Positions 7,364 to 13,675 of a stretch of DNA of 13,675 bases are shown here, piece by piece. Source of the stretch: Clostridia bacterium (GTDB taxonomy: Bacteria; Bacillota_A; Clostridia; Oscillospirales; CAG-272); NCBI GenBank assembly GCA_017414585.1, contig JAFQLN010000136.1, positions 1 to 13,675 of the forward strand. The letters run 5' to 3'. The position numbers were made by a program, and so were the translations under genes. Positions within the stretch are counted from its first letter, which is position 1. Each line of letters begins with the position of its first letter. Below the pieces are notes generated by a model. The model saw only the letters and a program-made list of their open reading frames with translations. It was not told the origin of the DNA and did no database searches.

Positions 7364-7726
7364 ATGAAAAATGAAAAAGAAAAAGCACAGAAACTGCGCA
7401 AACACATGACACCGGAAGAAAAGCATCTCTGGTATGATTTTCTGAAACCGCTGTCGGTTACTGTGAACCGGCAGAAAATCATCGGACACTACATTGTTGA
7501 CTTTTACTGTGCCCGGGCAAAACTCATCATCGAACTGGACGGAGCGCATCATTTCAGTAAAGATGGTCAGGAATACGACCGCATCCGTGATCGGTTTCTG
7601 ACCGGACTCGGACTGACTGTACTCCGGTATCCGAATGCCGCTGTGCGGAATCATTTTGACGAAGTCTGTGAAGAGATATTGTGTTATATCAACAAAGCCG
7701 CTTCTGTGACAGAACTGCAGGAATGA
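7364..7726 (+). CDS. DUF559-family endonuclease-like protein
   Basis: A 120-aa member of the DUF559 family, which has a Vsr/PD-(D/E)xK-like nuclease fold. MTPEEKHLWYDFL (15-27) is the usual N-terminal motif. YIVDFYC (43-49, D46) and LIIELDGAHH (54-63, E57, D59, H62) are the presumed active-site strands, and LTVLRYPN (84-91) completes the fold, so it looks intact. It starts 23 nt after the activase stop and has no clear ribosome-binding site; AAGGG at the activase stop is 19 nt away. It sits between two genes whose products are often one protein, immediately before the inverted repeat pair. No DNA methylase or other restriction gene is nearby. A role in repair, self-propagation or defence cannot be chosen from sequence alone. 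Confidence 0.85.
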   Translation: MKNEKEKAQKLRKHMTPEEKHLWYDFLKPLSVTVNRQKIIGHYIVDFYCARAKLIIELDGAHHFSKDGQEYDRIRDRFLTGLGLTVLRYPNAAVRNHFDEVCEEILCYINKAASVTELQE

Positions 7727-7797
7727 AAGGAAAGGAAATAAAGCAATCTTTCAGCTGTCCGGATAATGGCATCTGCAAATGATTGTTTTTCCCCCTT

Positions 7798-8014
7798 CTC
7801 CCCTCATCCACCACAGAATCAAGAAACTTGATTCTGCGGTCCCCCTTCCCCACAAGGGGGAAGGCTTTGGTGCGCACTTTTTTTCCTTTTGCTGACATTT
7901 ATTATTCTTTACATTATTTCAATACAATTTTCCGTCTCTGAATTCTCTCCACTCTCAAGCCCCTTGCCTTCCCCCTTGTGGGGAAGGTGCCGTCGCAACG
8001 GCGGATGAGGGGAG
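7798..8014. repeat. Family C inverted repeat pair between the split genes
   Basis: The left copy (7798-7865) and right copy (7966-8014) are inverted versions of one repeat. CTCCCCTCATCC (7798-7809) pairs with 8003-8014, and 7844-7865 pairs perfectly over 22 bp with 7966-7987. Between these modules each copy has a different hairpin. The left has a 10-bp CAGAATCAAG stem with an AAA loop (7814-7836), the right has GCCGT-CGCA-ACGGC (7989-8002). The outer module is itself a CCTTCCCC/GGGGAAGG hairpin. The AT-rich centre 7874-7965 shows no gene. A fragment of the same repeat starts the window. Confidence 0.75.
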
Positions 8015-8078
8015 AAAATTTTCAATTTGGTATTCTCCCATCCCATCTGCAAAAATATACATGATATATAGGTAACTC

Positions 8079-9377
8079 ATGAACCAACACTACATACAGT
8101 TCACCGAGGAGATGAAGAAGGACTACACCATCCTCATCCCCAATATGCTGCCGATCCATTTTAAGCTCGTCGGGCGGATCCTGCGTAATTACGGCTATAA
8201 AGTCGAGCTCATCGAAACGACGGGCGCACATCTTGCCGAAACCGGGCTGAAATATGTCCACAACGACACCTGCTATCCGGCGGTCGTCGTCATCGGACAG
8301 CTTCTCGACGCCCTGTTTTCCGGCAAATATGACCCGCACAAAACCGCGCTCATGCTCTTTCAGACAGGCGGCGGCTGCCGTGCGTCTAACTATGTCTCCC
8401 TGATGCGCAAGGCACTCAAAAATGCGGGCATGGAATATGTCCCCGTCATTCCGCTTGCGCTTGCAAACATCGAGTCGCATCCGGGATTCAAAAACTCCAT
8501 CTCCCTGTATCACCGCATGGCGTACGGCGTCTTCTACGGCGACCTCATGATGACGCTTGCGAATCAGGTGCGTCCGTATGAAATCACAAAAGGCGACGCG
8601 GATGCTCTGTGCGCACAGTGGACGGAATATCTTGTGCGCGAACTCGGTGCGGGCAGAATCAACTATCCTAAAGTGAAGAAAAATTACGCCGCCATCGTCC
8701 GGGACTTTGCGAAAATCCCCCGCGAAAAACGCGAAGCTGTCCGTGTGGGCATCGTCGGTGAGATTTACGTCAAATTCTCCCCCCTCGGCAACAACAACCT
8801 CGAAAAATTCCTTGCGTCCGAAGGGGCGGAGGTCGTTATGCCGGGACTGACCGACTTCTTCAACTACTGCGTTTACAACGGCATCATGGACTATAAGCTC
8901 TACGGCAAAAATCCCGGTGCGTACCTCATCTGGAAAACGGCGTTCTCCTTCCTCATGAAGAAGCAGGCGGATATGAATCAGGCGATCATTGACGAAGGCA
9001 CATTCCGTCCGATGACGCCTTTCTCCCACACGATCGAACTGACCAAGGACTACATCGGCTACGGCACGAAGATGGGCGAAGGATGGCTTTTGTCCGCGGA
9101 AATGCTGGAGCTTGCCGATTCGGGCGTGCTCAATATCGTCTGCACCCAGCCCTTCGGATGCCTGCCGAACCATATCTGCGGCAAGGGCATGATGAAGCCG
9201 ATCAAGGAAGCGATCCCCGGTGCGAACATTGTCGCCATCGACTACGACCCGGGCGCATCCGCCGTCAACCAGGAAAACCGCCTCAAACTCATGCTCGCAT
9301 CCGCACGTGCGTCCCTGCATCCGTCGTCTGCGGAACAGCAGGCAGAAAAGACCGCCGGACAGAACGTGCGCGTCTGA
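8079..9377 (+). CDS. 2-hydroxyacyl-CoA dehydratase (HgdB/C)-like protein
   Basis: This 432-aa protein corresponds to the C-terminal part of the large activase-dehydratase proteins (COG3581-type). It begins MNQHYIQFTEEMKKDYTILI, which looks like the end of the usual linker followed by the first strand of the domain. Conserved-looking cysteines stand in HNDTCYPAVVVIGQ (C65), QTGGGCRASNY (C100), FNYC (C264) and VCTQPFGCLPNHICGKG (C355, C361, C367); some probably bind a [4Fe-4S] cluster that accepts the electron from the activase. The start has only a weak GG upstream, and no promoter is visible between 7727 and 8078, so expression probably depends on read-through past the repeats. Its frame is the same as that of the 990-aa gene. 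Radical alpha/beta-dehydration is the known chemistry of the family; the substrate here is unknown. Confidence 0.85.
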   Translation: MNQHYIQFTEEMKKDYTILIPNMLPIHFKLVGRILRNYGYKVELIETTGAHLAETGLKYVHNDTCYPAVVVIGQLLDALFSGKYDPHKTALMLFQTGGGCRASNYVSLMRKALKNAGMEYVPVIPLALANIESHPGFKNSISLYHRMAYGVFYGDLMMTLANQVRPYEITKGDADALCAQWTEYLVRELGAGRINYPKVKKNYAAIVRDFAKIPREKREAVRVGIVGEIYVKFSPLGNNNLEKFLASEGAEVVMPGLTDFFNYCVYNGIMDYKLYGKNPGAYLIWKTAFSFLMKKQADMNQAIIDEGTFRPMTPFSHTIELTKDYIGYGTKMGEGWLLSAEMLELADSGVLNIVCTQPFGCLPNHICGKGMMKPIKEAIPGANIVAIDYDPGASAVNQENRLKLMLASARASLHPSSAEQQAEKTAGQNVRV

Positions 9378-9389
9378 CGAAGGAATGCC

Positions 9390-10214
9390 ATGGAAGAACA
9401 GATTATCAATTCCATTCTGAAAAAATACCGCAAGCAGATCTGGGGACCGTTCATTTCGGCTGTCCGCGACTACAGACTGATTGAAGCGGGAGACAGAATC
9501 GCGGTCTGTATGTCCGGCGGGAAGGATTCGGCGCTGCTTGCTGTCCTTCTCCGTCAGCTGTGCCTGCACTCGGATGTTCCGTTTGAACTGGAGTACATCG
9601 CCATGAATCCCGGCTACAGCGATGCAAATCTCGCACGGATGCGGGCAAACTGCGAACGGCTGGAGCTGGACGTGAAGATGTTTGACACGAACATTTTCTC
9701 CGTGGCGGAAAAAACGGAGAAGAATCCCTGTTATCTCTGTGCGCGGATGCGGCGCGGACATCTTTACAGCTATGCCCGGTCCCTTGGGTGCAACAAAATC
9801 GCGCTCGGGCATCACTTTTCCGATGTGATTGAGACAACGCTGATGGGGATGCTGTGGGGATCGCAGATTCAGGGGATGCTTCCGAAGCTGCACTCGACGA
9901 ACTATGACGGTATGGAGCTGATCCGGCCGATGTATAAAATCCACGAGGACGACATCATCGCATGGGCACGGCATAACGATCTGTCCTTTCTCGCCTGCGC
10001 GTGCAAGATGACGGAGACAGCGGTTTTTGATGAAAATGCGTCGAAGCGGCGGGAGACAAAGGCGCTCATCCGCGAGCTGAAGAAGACGAATCCGGATGTG
10101 GAGAAGAATATTTTCAATTCGATCCACCGTGCGAATATTGATACGCTCGTCAGCTATAAGCTCGGAAATGAGATGCATAGTTTCCTCGACACCTACGGCG
10201 ACAACAACAACTAA
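9390..10214 (+). CDS. TtcA-like PP-loop tRNA thiolation-family protein
   Basis: A 274-aa PP-loop ATPase of the TtcA/TtuA-like group, whose members thiolate tRNA bases and carry an Fe-S cluster. SGGKDS is at residues 42-47, NPCYLCARMRRG at 112-123 (C114, C117) and GHHFSDVIET at 140-149. A late cysteine pair, LACACK (C203, C205), supplies the likely third cluster ligand. E. coli TtcA modifies C32, but members outside Proteobacteria have diverged, so the target base is unsure. AAGGA at 9380-9384 is 5 nt before the ATG, and the gene starts 12 nt after the dehydratase-like gene, so they are almost surely co-transcribed. The pairing suggests a redox or sulfur-related link with the activase system; this is inference. 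Confidence 0.86.
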   Translation: MEEQIINSILKKYRKQIWGPFISAVRDYRLIEAGDRIAVCMSGGKDSALLAVLLRQLCLHSDVPFELEYIAMNPGYSDANLARMRANCERLELDVKMFDTNIFSVAEKTEKNPCYLCARMRRGHLYSYARSLGCNKIALGHHFSDVIETTLMGMLWGSQIQGMLPKLHSTNYDGMELIRPMYKIHEDDIIAWARHNDLSFLACACKMTETAVFDENASKRRETKALIRELKKTNPDVEKNIFNSIHRANIDTLVSYKLGNEMHSFLDTYGDNNN

Positions 10215-10216
10215 CG

Positions 10217-10373
10217 CCAGTATAAAAGTTTTGATCAAACTTTTTCAAAAGTTTGCAGGGATCCAAGGGACAGCGTCCCTGGTCGAGGACCGCAGTCCTC
10301 GAAACACCCATGCGTTCGAAAAAGTTCCTCTTTTTGCTACTTTTTCTCCTCGCTAAAGGAGAAAAAGTAGAAC
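10217..10373 (-). repeat. Family B hairpin-rich repeat, copy 2
   Basis: The inverted counterpart of 2557-2711, again between convergent genes. Its hairpins on the + strand are CAAACTTT-TTCA-AAAGTTTG (10236-10255), AGGGAC-AGC-GTCCCT (10266-10280), CGAGGAC-CGCA-GTCCTCG (10284-10301) and a 14-bp stem 10337-10350/10357-10370 with loop CGCTAA. The loops and flanks match copy 1, while the middle stems have changed on both sides. Confidence 0.75.
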
Positions 10374-10391
10374 ATTATTCTTGAAATAGCG

Positions 10392-10446
10392 AAAAAGCGT
10401 GCCGCAGATTACATTCATTCATGTAACCGCGTCACGCCATTTTTTT
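10392..10446. terminator. Bidirectional intrinsic terminator
   Basis: A long hairpin is built from GCGTG (10397-10401)/CACGC (10433-10437), CGC (10403-10405)/GCG (10429-10431) and TTACAT (10409-10414)/ATGTAA (10421-10426). Rightward it is followed by CATTTTTTT, and leftward by TTTTT. It would end both the TtcA-like operon and the leftward operon that finishes at 10445. Confidence 0.8.
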
Positions 10447-10960
10447 ATTTATTTGCTTTCCGTTCGCTCAGCTCCCGCGCCAGTCCGACAAAGAGAAAAC
10501 ACAGCGCAAGAACATTCGAAAGAATCGTCGGAACCGACCCGATCAGCACCCCGTAGATCAGCCATAAAGTCAGCGCGGGTATCATAATCAGCCGGATGTG
10601 CAGCGTCTTCTTCATCCAAAGCCCCACGACCCCAATGCACGAGCCCACTGTCGGCAGAATGCTCACCCAGCCGAGCCATGTCAGCGCACAGGAAATCACC
10701 GTCACCACACCAAACACCAGCGGACAGAAAATACTCTTCGTAATTTTGCTGTCGCGGTTGTAGTAAAGCGTGTCCCGCACCACATTGATGCCGCAGATGA
10801 CCGCTCCCGTGAACGCGCCGAGCATACAGTAGTGAATCACGGACGTGAGATCCGCGGATACCTTCGCAAAAAGAATCGACCGCCGCTTTTTGAAAATATA
10901 CGTAACGGCTGAACAGAACGTGGATGCCCAGCCGAAAAGCTGCGCTATGATCATAAACAT
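10445..10960 (-). CDS. YgjV-like inner membrane protein
   Basis: A 171-aa polytopic membrane protein resembling the YgjV family (Imp-YgjV), whose function is not established. It opens MFMIIAQLFGWASTFCSAVT and has about five hydrophobic segments, with short basic loops such as KKRRS near residues 24-28 and a charged RDTLYYNRDSK loop near 62-72. It ends in a basic/acidic tail. The start is ATG 10960, because GGGAGGG (10968-10974) lies 7 nt upstream; the GTG two codons earlier would be 1 nt from that site. The ribosome-binding site directly follows the tcdA stop, so the two genes are coupled. It is the last gene of the leftward operon and its stop abuts the bidirectional terminator. Confidence 0.82.
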   Translation of the reverse strand: MFMIIAQLFGWASTFCSAVTYIFKKRRSILFAKVSADLTSVIHYCMLGAFTGAVICGINVVRDTLYYNRDSKITKSIFCPLVFGVVTVISCALTWLGWVSILPTVGSCIGVVGLWMKKTLHIRLIMIPALTLWLIYGVLIGSVPTILSNVLALCFLFVGLARELSERKANK

Positions 10961-10975
10961 ACGCACGCCCTCCCG

Positions 10976-11707
10976 TCAATCCGCTGCCGCAAGGTCTCTC
11001 ACAACCTCACCGGCTATAATCAGCCCGGAAACGGACGGAACAAACGCGGAAGACGCAGGCACCGCACGCCGCTTCTCTTCCCCGTCACCGCCCGGCTGAA
11101 AATGCGGACGGATCGCTTCCTCGCGGGAATATACCACCTTGAGCTTCTTCACACCGGATTTTCTGCACTCCCTGCGCACAACGGCGGCAAGAGGACACAC
11201 GGACGTTTTGTAAATATCCGCAACCTCAAACCGGGTGGGATCGAGCTTGTTGCCGGCTCCCATCGCGGATATGGCACGAATGCCGAGCGCATCGCACTTT
11301 TTGATAATCGCCAGCTTCGACGACACCGTGTCAATCGCGTCAATCACATAGTCAAAAGACGAAAAATCCATTTTCTCCACATCCTCCGGCAGAACAAACG
11401 CCTGCACAAGATGCAGCTTCACCGATGGGTTCAGATCGTACAGTCTCTTCGCAGCAGCTTCCGTTTTCGGCATTCCGACCGTGGAAACAGAAGCAAAAAT
11501 CTGCCGGTTGAGATTCGATTCGGCAACATCATCTCCGTCAATCAGCGTCAGCTCTCCCACACCGGAACGGACGAGCGCTTCCGCTGCGTGCCCGCCGACA
11601 CCGCCGATGCCGAAAACGGCGACATGGGCACGGGACAGCCTGGCCACCGCCTCTTCGCCGAGAAGCATCGCTGTGCGGACAAGGGATTCGGGTATTCTTT
11701 CAGACAT
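10976..11707 (-). CDS. tcdA: tRNA threonylcarbamoyladenosine dehydratase TcdA
   Basis: This 243-aa E1-like adenylating enzyme cyclises the t6A at position 37 of ANN-decoding tRNAs to ct6A, using ATP. The nucleotide-binding motif GIGGVGGHAAEALVRSG (33-49), ESNLNRQ (63-69), DAIDTVSSK (123-131) and AMGAGNK (148-154) are typical of the TcdA/CsdL branch of the ThiF/MoeB family. PASSAFVPSVSGLIIA (217-232) is the usual end. The start is ATG 11707, with GGAGG (11712-11716) 4 nt upstream; the open frame upstream of it overlaps the RNHCP gene. It lies 10 nt after that gene in a packed operon. In many bacteria it works with a CsdA/CsdE or SufE-like partner; none is in the window. Confidence 0.93.
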   Translation of the reverse strand: MSERIPESLVRTAMLLGEEAVARLSRAHVAVFGIGGVGGHAAEALVRSGVGELTLIDGDDVAESNLNRQIFASVSTVGMPKTEAAAKRLYDLNPSVKLHLVQAFVLPEDVEKMDFSSFDYVIDAIDTVSSKLAIIKKCDALGIRAISAMGAGNKLDPTRFEVADIYKTSVCPLAAVVRRECRKSGVKKLKVVYSREEAIRPHFQPGGDGEEKRRAVPASSAFVPSVSGLIIAGEVVRDLAAAD

Positions 11708-11717
11708 ATTTCCTCCG

Positions 11718-12032
11718 TCAGATCTGCTGTGCGGTGAGTTTGATGAGCTTTTTTCTGTCATCGTCGTCCGCCGCCTTGTTTCGTTTCAGCGCACCGCATT
11801 TTCTGCACTTGTGCGTGATGACAAACCCTTTTTTCGGATCGGGTTCCGCTGTGACGGGATCCATCACGCCGTGACAGTCGGACGCGCGGTCGCCGGGGTT
11901 GATGTCGAGGTGGAGGGAGCAGAGACACACCGGACAGTGGTTGCGCGATGTGTACTTCAGCGGCGGCACCTCATGCCCGCAGTTTTCGCAGATGAAGGCA
12001 TTGTCGTTTTTCGTAAATCGTTTGGTTTCCAT
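11718..12032 (-). CDS. RNHCP domain zinc-ribbon protein
   Basis: A 104-aa small protein of the RNHCP family. The name-giving RNHCP is at residues 30-34 and continues VCLCSLHLD. Likely metal ligands are CENC (C15, C18), HCPVC (C33, C36), DCH (C53, H54) and CRKC (C76, C79), enough for two zinc sites. The family's function is unknown; a nucleic-acid role is plausible from the ribbon fold and basic stretches. GGAG lies 5 nt before the ATG, and this ribosome-binding site overlaps the stop codon of the lipid kinase gene, so translation is probably coupled. Confidence 0.88.
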   Translation of the reverse strand: METKRFTKNDNAFICENCGHEVPPLKYTSRNHCPVCLCSLHLDINPGDRASDCHGVMDPVTAEPDPKKGFVITHKCRKCGALKRNKAADDDDRKKLIKLTAQQI

Positions 12033-12041
12033 ATATACTCC

Positions 12042-13031
12042 TTACAGCGCCGCGTACCAGACAGCACCGGGCACCGCTTCAGCTTCCACGGGTGCGCCGT
12101 TTGTGGGCAGCACTTCCCCGTCCATACAGTACCACTGCGGACCGTCGATCACGATCTTTTTGCACTTTCTGTAGTCGAGCACCTTTTTGAATTTATCCAG
12201 AAGCTCCCCGTCTTCCCCGATGAAGGTACCGTCACGGTAGTACTTCACCAGCGACACAAAACGCAGCCGCGACACATCCCGCACAACGAGCACATCCATC
12301 AGCCCGTCCGAAACGGAAGCGATCGGCGCCGCGTGGAATCCTCCGCCGTAGAACTGCGCGTTGGCACAGGCGGTAAGAAGGATTTTCTGATCCCACGACT
12401 GCACGCTTTCCAAAAGGGGATTTCCGTCCCTGTCCGCACAGCCGCTCATGGTGATCTTCCCGCTGATCGCTTTTTTCCGTATCAGCGTCGTCACCACACC
12501 GGCAATATACGCAGCCGGGCCGCGCAGTACGGGAATTCTCTTGAATTTGTAGGTTTCTCGCACCACATCGCAGTCAAAACCCATGTTCGTCACATTTGCC
12601 GAGTAGCGCACCTGTCCGCCGACTGTTGTGCGGATGAGGTCGATGCGGTTCAGCTCGGCTTTTCTGAACACACCGGAATCATTGACATACGCGGAAAAAT
12701 CGTTCCCCGATCCGGCGGGAACCACGGAAAACGACGCGGTCGCGTTGTGTCCCGACTGCATGATGCCGTTGACCGTTTCGTACACGGTTCCGTCACCGCC
12801 GTAGACGACTGCGTGCGCAAAAGGATCGCGTGAAAACAGTCCGGCGACAAGCTCCGTGATCTCACCCGCCCGCGTGCTTTCGAGGATTTCCCCGCCGGTT
12901 TTTGCAATGGCGGCTCTTGCGGCTTCGCAGTATTTCTGACTGCCGGATTTCGGATTGAGAATGTGCACCTGTCTGCGTTCGCTTACATTCGGCAGGGTAA
13001 TTTTTTTCGTCTGGGGAATGGCAGCTTTCAT
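12042..13031 (-). CDS. Diacylglycerol kinase-family lipid kinase
   Basis: A 329-aa YegS/DgkB/BmrU-type lipid kinase, which phosphorylates diacylglycerol or a related lipid at the membrane. NPKSG (26-30), VVYGGDGTVYETVNGI (75-90) and PAGSGNDFS (105-113) are the catalytic-domain motifs. The C-terminal beta domain contains APIASVSDGLMDV and closes with MDGEVLPTNG. Diacylglycerol recycling through DgkB is the most common role in Bacillota, but the substrate cannot be read from sequence. The start is ATG 13031, with AAGGA about 10 nt upstream; a 55-residue upstream extension would overlap the DUF6472 gene and lacks family features. A 58-nt gap separates it from that gene. Confidence 0.9.
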   Translation of the reverse strand: MKAAIPQTKKITLPNVSERRQVHILNPKSGSQKYCEAARAAIAKTGGEILESTRAGEITELVAGLFSRDPFAHAVVYGGDGTVYETVNGIMQSGHNATASFSVVPAGSGNDFSAYVNDSGVFRKAELNRIDLIRTTVGGQVRYSANVTNMGFDCDVVRETYKFKRIPVLRGPAAYIAGVVTTLIRKKAISGKITMSGCADRDGNPLLESVQSWDQKILLTACANAQFYGGGFHAAPIASVSDGLMDVLVVRDVSRLRFVSLVKYYRDGTFIGEDGELLDKFKKVLDYRKCKKIVIDGPQWYCMDGEVLPTNGAPVEAEAVPGAVWYAAL

Positions 13032-13089
13032 GGGAACGATTTCCTTCCGTTTGTTGGATTGTATAAAAGGGTCTGTGCCGCGCCGGGAG

Positions 13090-13305
13090 TCAGTTCTGTT
13101 TCTGCACCGACTTGTATTCGTCGTAGAATTTATAGTACGGACACCCCGCACGACAATCCGACCGTTCGCGGTACAGATCGTCTTCGTCAATGTCAATCGT
13201 ACAGCCGAGCGTACCGTCCTCGTCGATCACGTCATAATGCGCGCACGATTCGCACGGCGTCGGCTTGTCTTTTTTCTTTTTGATGGTCTTTTTTTCCGTT
13301 GTCAT
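13090..13305 (-). CDS. DUF6472 family small Cys protein
   Basis: A 71-aa protein with a Lys-rich start (TIKKKKDK), then TPCESCAHYDV (C18, C21), GC (C35) and DCRAGCPYYKFYDEYK (C51, C55). This is the DUF6472 pattern known from Clostridia, function unknown. The five cysteines suggest a metal site. It begins 1 nt after the stop of the CCA-enzyme gene and has no clear ribosome-binding site, so translation likely depends on termination of the upstream gene. Confidence 0.85.
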   Translation of the reverse strand: MTTEKKTIKKKKDKPTPCESCAHYDVIDEDGTLGCTIDIDEDDLYRERSDCRAGCPYYKFYDEYKSVQKQN

Positions 13306-13306
13306 G

Positions 13307-13675
13307 TCAGTTCGTCAGATAATGGATGATTTCGTCTTTCGTATTTCCGATTTCTCCGCGCATCACGGCGTCGAGGGCTTCGGAGAGCTTTTCCCCGATT
13401 TCCTTCCCCCGGAATCCGCATGGCGTAAGGTCGCTGCCCGTGACCGTCAGCATGGACAGTCTGCGGACGAGGTTCTGTTCTGTCACCGAAGCGGCTTTTT
13501 GTCTGACCGCATCGGCTTCTTCGTATGACAGCGCACCACTGATGCAGGCAAACCGGGCAAGTGCGGCGGGAGCGTTGTCATCGGTGCGGCTCATGAGCTT
13601 TCGTATTTCATACGTGCCGGCAGACGGTGTGTCCGTTCTGTAGAGAAGCACATCCCTCATTTCAGCTTTCGAGGG
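13307..13675 (-). CDS. cca: CCA tRNA nucleotidyltransferase, C-terminal part (cut by window edge)
   Basis: Only the C-terminal ~123 residues are in the window. The frame stays open to the right edge (codons before the ATG at 13660 read P S K A E), so the gene continues outside and that ATG is internal. LTVTGSDLTPCGFRGKEIGE followed by LSEALDAVMRGEIGNTKDEIIHYL matches the end of the C-terminal domain of CCA-adding/poly(A) polymerase-type enzymes. These add or repair the 3' CCA of tRNAs. The catalytic head is not visible, so the call rests on this tail. It is the first visible gene of the leftward operon and overlaps no neighbour, with one base before DUF6472. Confidence 0.8.
   Translation of the reverse strand, partial: PSKAEMRDVLLYRTDTPSAGTYEIRKLMSRTDDNAPAALARFACISGALSYEEADAVRQKAASVTEQNLVRRLSMLTVTGSDLTPCGFRGKEIGEKLSEALDAVMRGEIGNTKDEIIHYLTN

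Noticed and set aside
7798..8014. CRISPR array
   Set aside because: There are only two copies, in inverted orientation, with no regular spacers and no cas genes.
8040..8078. Separate promoter for the dehydratase-like gene
   Set aside because: TATACA- and TATATA-like boxes exist but no -35 box at acceptable spacing was found.
8022..10238. 738-aa open frame on the - strand
   Set aside because: It is antisense to both the dehydratase-like and the TtcA-like genes, each of which has clear motifs and ribosome-binding or operon context.
11481..12833. 450-aa open frame on the + strand
   Set aside because: It crosses antisense over tcdA, the RNHCP gene and the lipid kinase gene, with low-complexity His/Arg-rich sequence and no domain.

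Overview
The window looks like a chromosomal segment of a gut-type Clostridia member (Bacillota, most likely Oscillospiraceae or relatives). The evidence is its sigma-A-type promoters and GGAGG ribosome-binding sites, genes typical of Clostridia (DUF6472, RNHCP, a multi-domain acyl-CoA dehydratase activase-type protein, an orphan ECF transporter S component) and dispersed GC-rich palindromic repeats of a kind common in that group. No rRNA, tRNA, CRISPR array, transposase or phage gene was seen. The taxonomic placement is inference.

Layout. (1) 1-2473, rightward: a sigma-A promoter, a PdaA-like polysaccharide deacetylase lipoprotein, then mnmA (tRNA U34 2-thiolation). (2) 2474-3900, leftward: a terminator, a hairpin-rich repeat (family B copy 1), a small membrane protein with an acidic Cys-cluster tail under a promoter full of palindromes, then an ECF S component (pantothenate-type look) with a near-consensus promoter and a ~140-nt leader containing an intrinsic terminator. 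(3) 3917-4198: a MITE-like element with 38-bp imperfect terminal inverted repeats and a perfect inner inverted repeat, lying between two divergent promoters. (4) 4268-10440, rightward: a 990-aa protein with two activase domains plus DUF2229, a DUF559 nuclease gene, an inverted repeat pair (family C), a 432-aa dehydratase-like protein, a TtcA-like PP-loop protein, family B copy 2 and a bidirectional terminator. The 990-aa and 432-aa proteins look like the two parts of what is often one ~1,400-aa protein, separated here at the linker by the nuclease gene and repeats. (5) 10445-13675, leftward and tightly packed: 3' end of a CCA-adding enzyme, DUF6472, a diacylglycerol-kinase-family lipid kinase, an RNHCP zinc protein, TcdA and a YgjV-like membrane protein. 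The promoter of this operon lies outside the window.

Working together: four genes act on or resemble enzymes of tRNA maturation (mnmA, the TtcA-like gene, tcdA, the CCA enzyme). The central operon pairs an ATP-driven electron-transfer system of the activase/dehydratase type with a TtcA-like protein that carries likely Fe-S cysteines. The most unusual features are the split of the dehydratase system around a nuclease gene with repeats, the compensatory base changes between the two family B repeats, the leader of the ECF gene and the Cys-rich small membrane protein.
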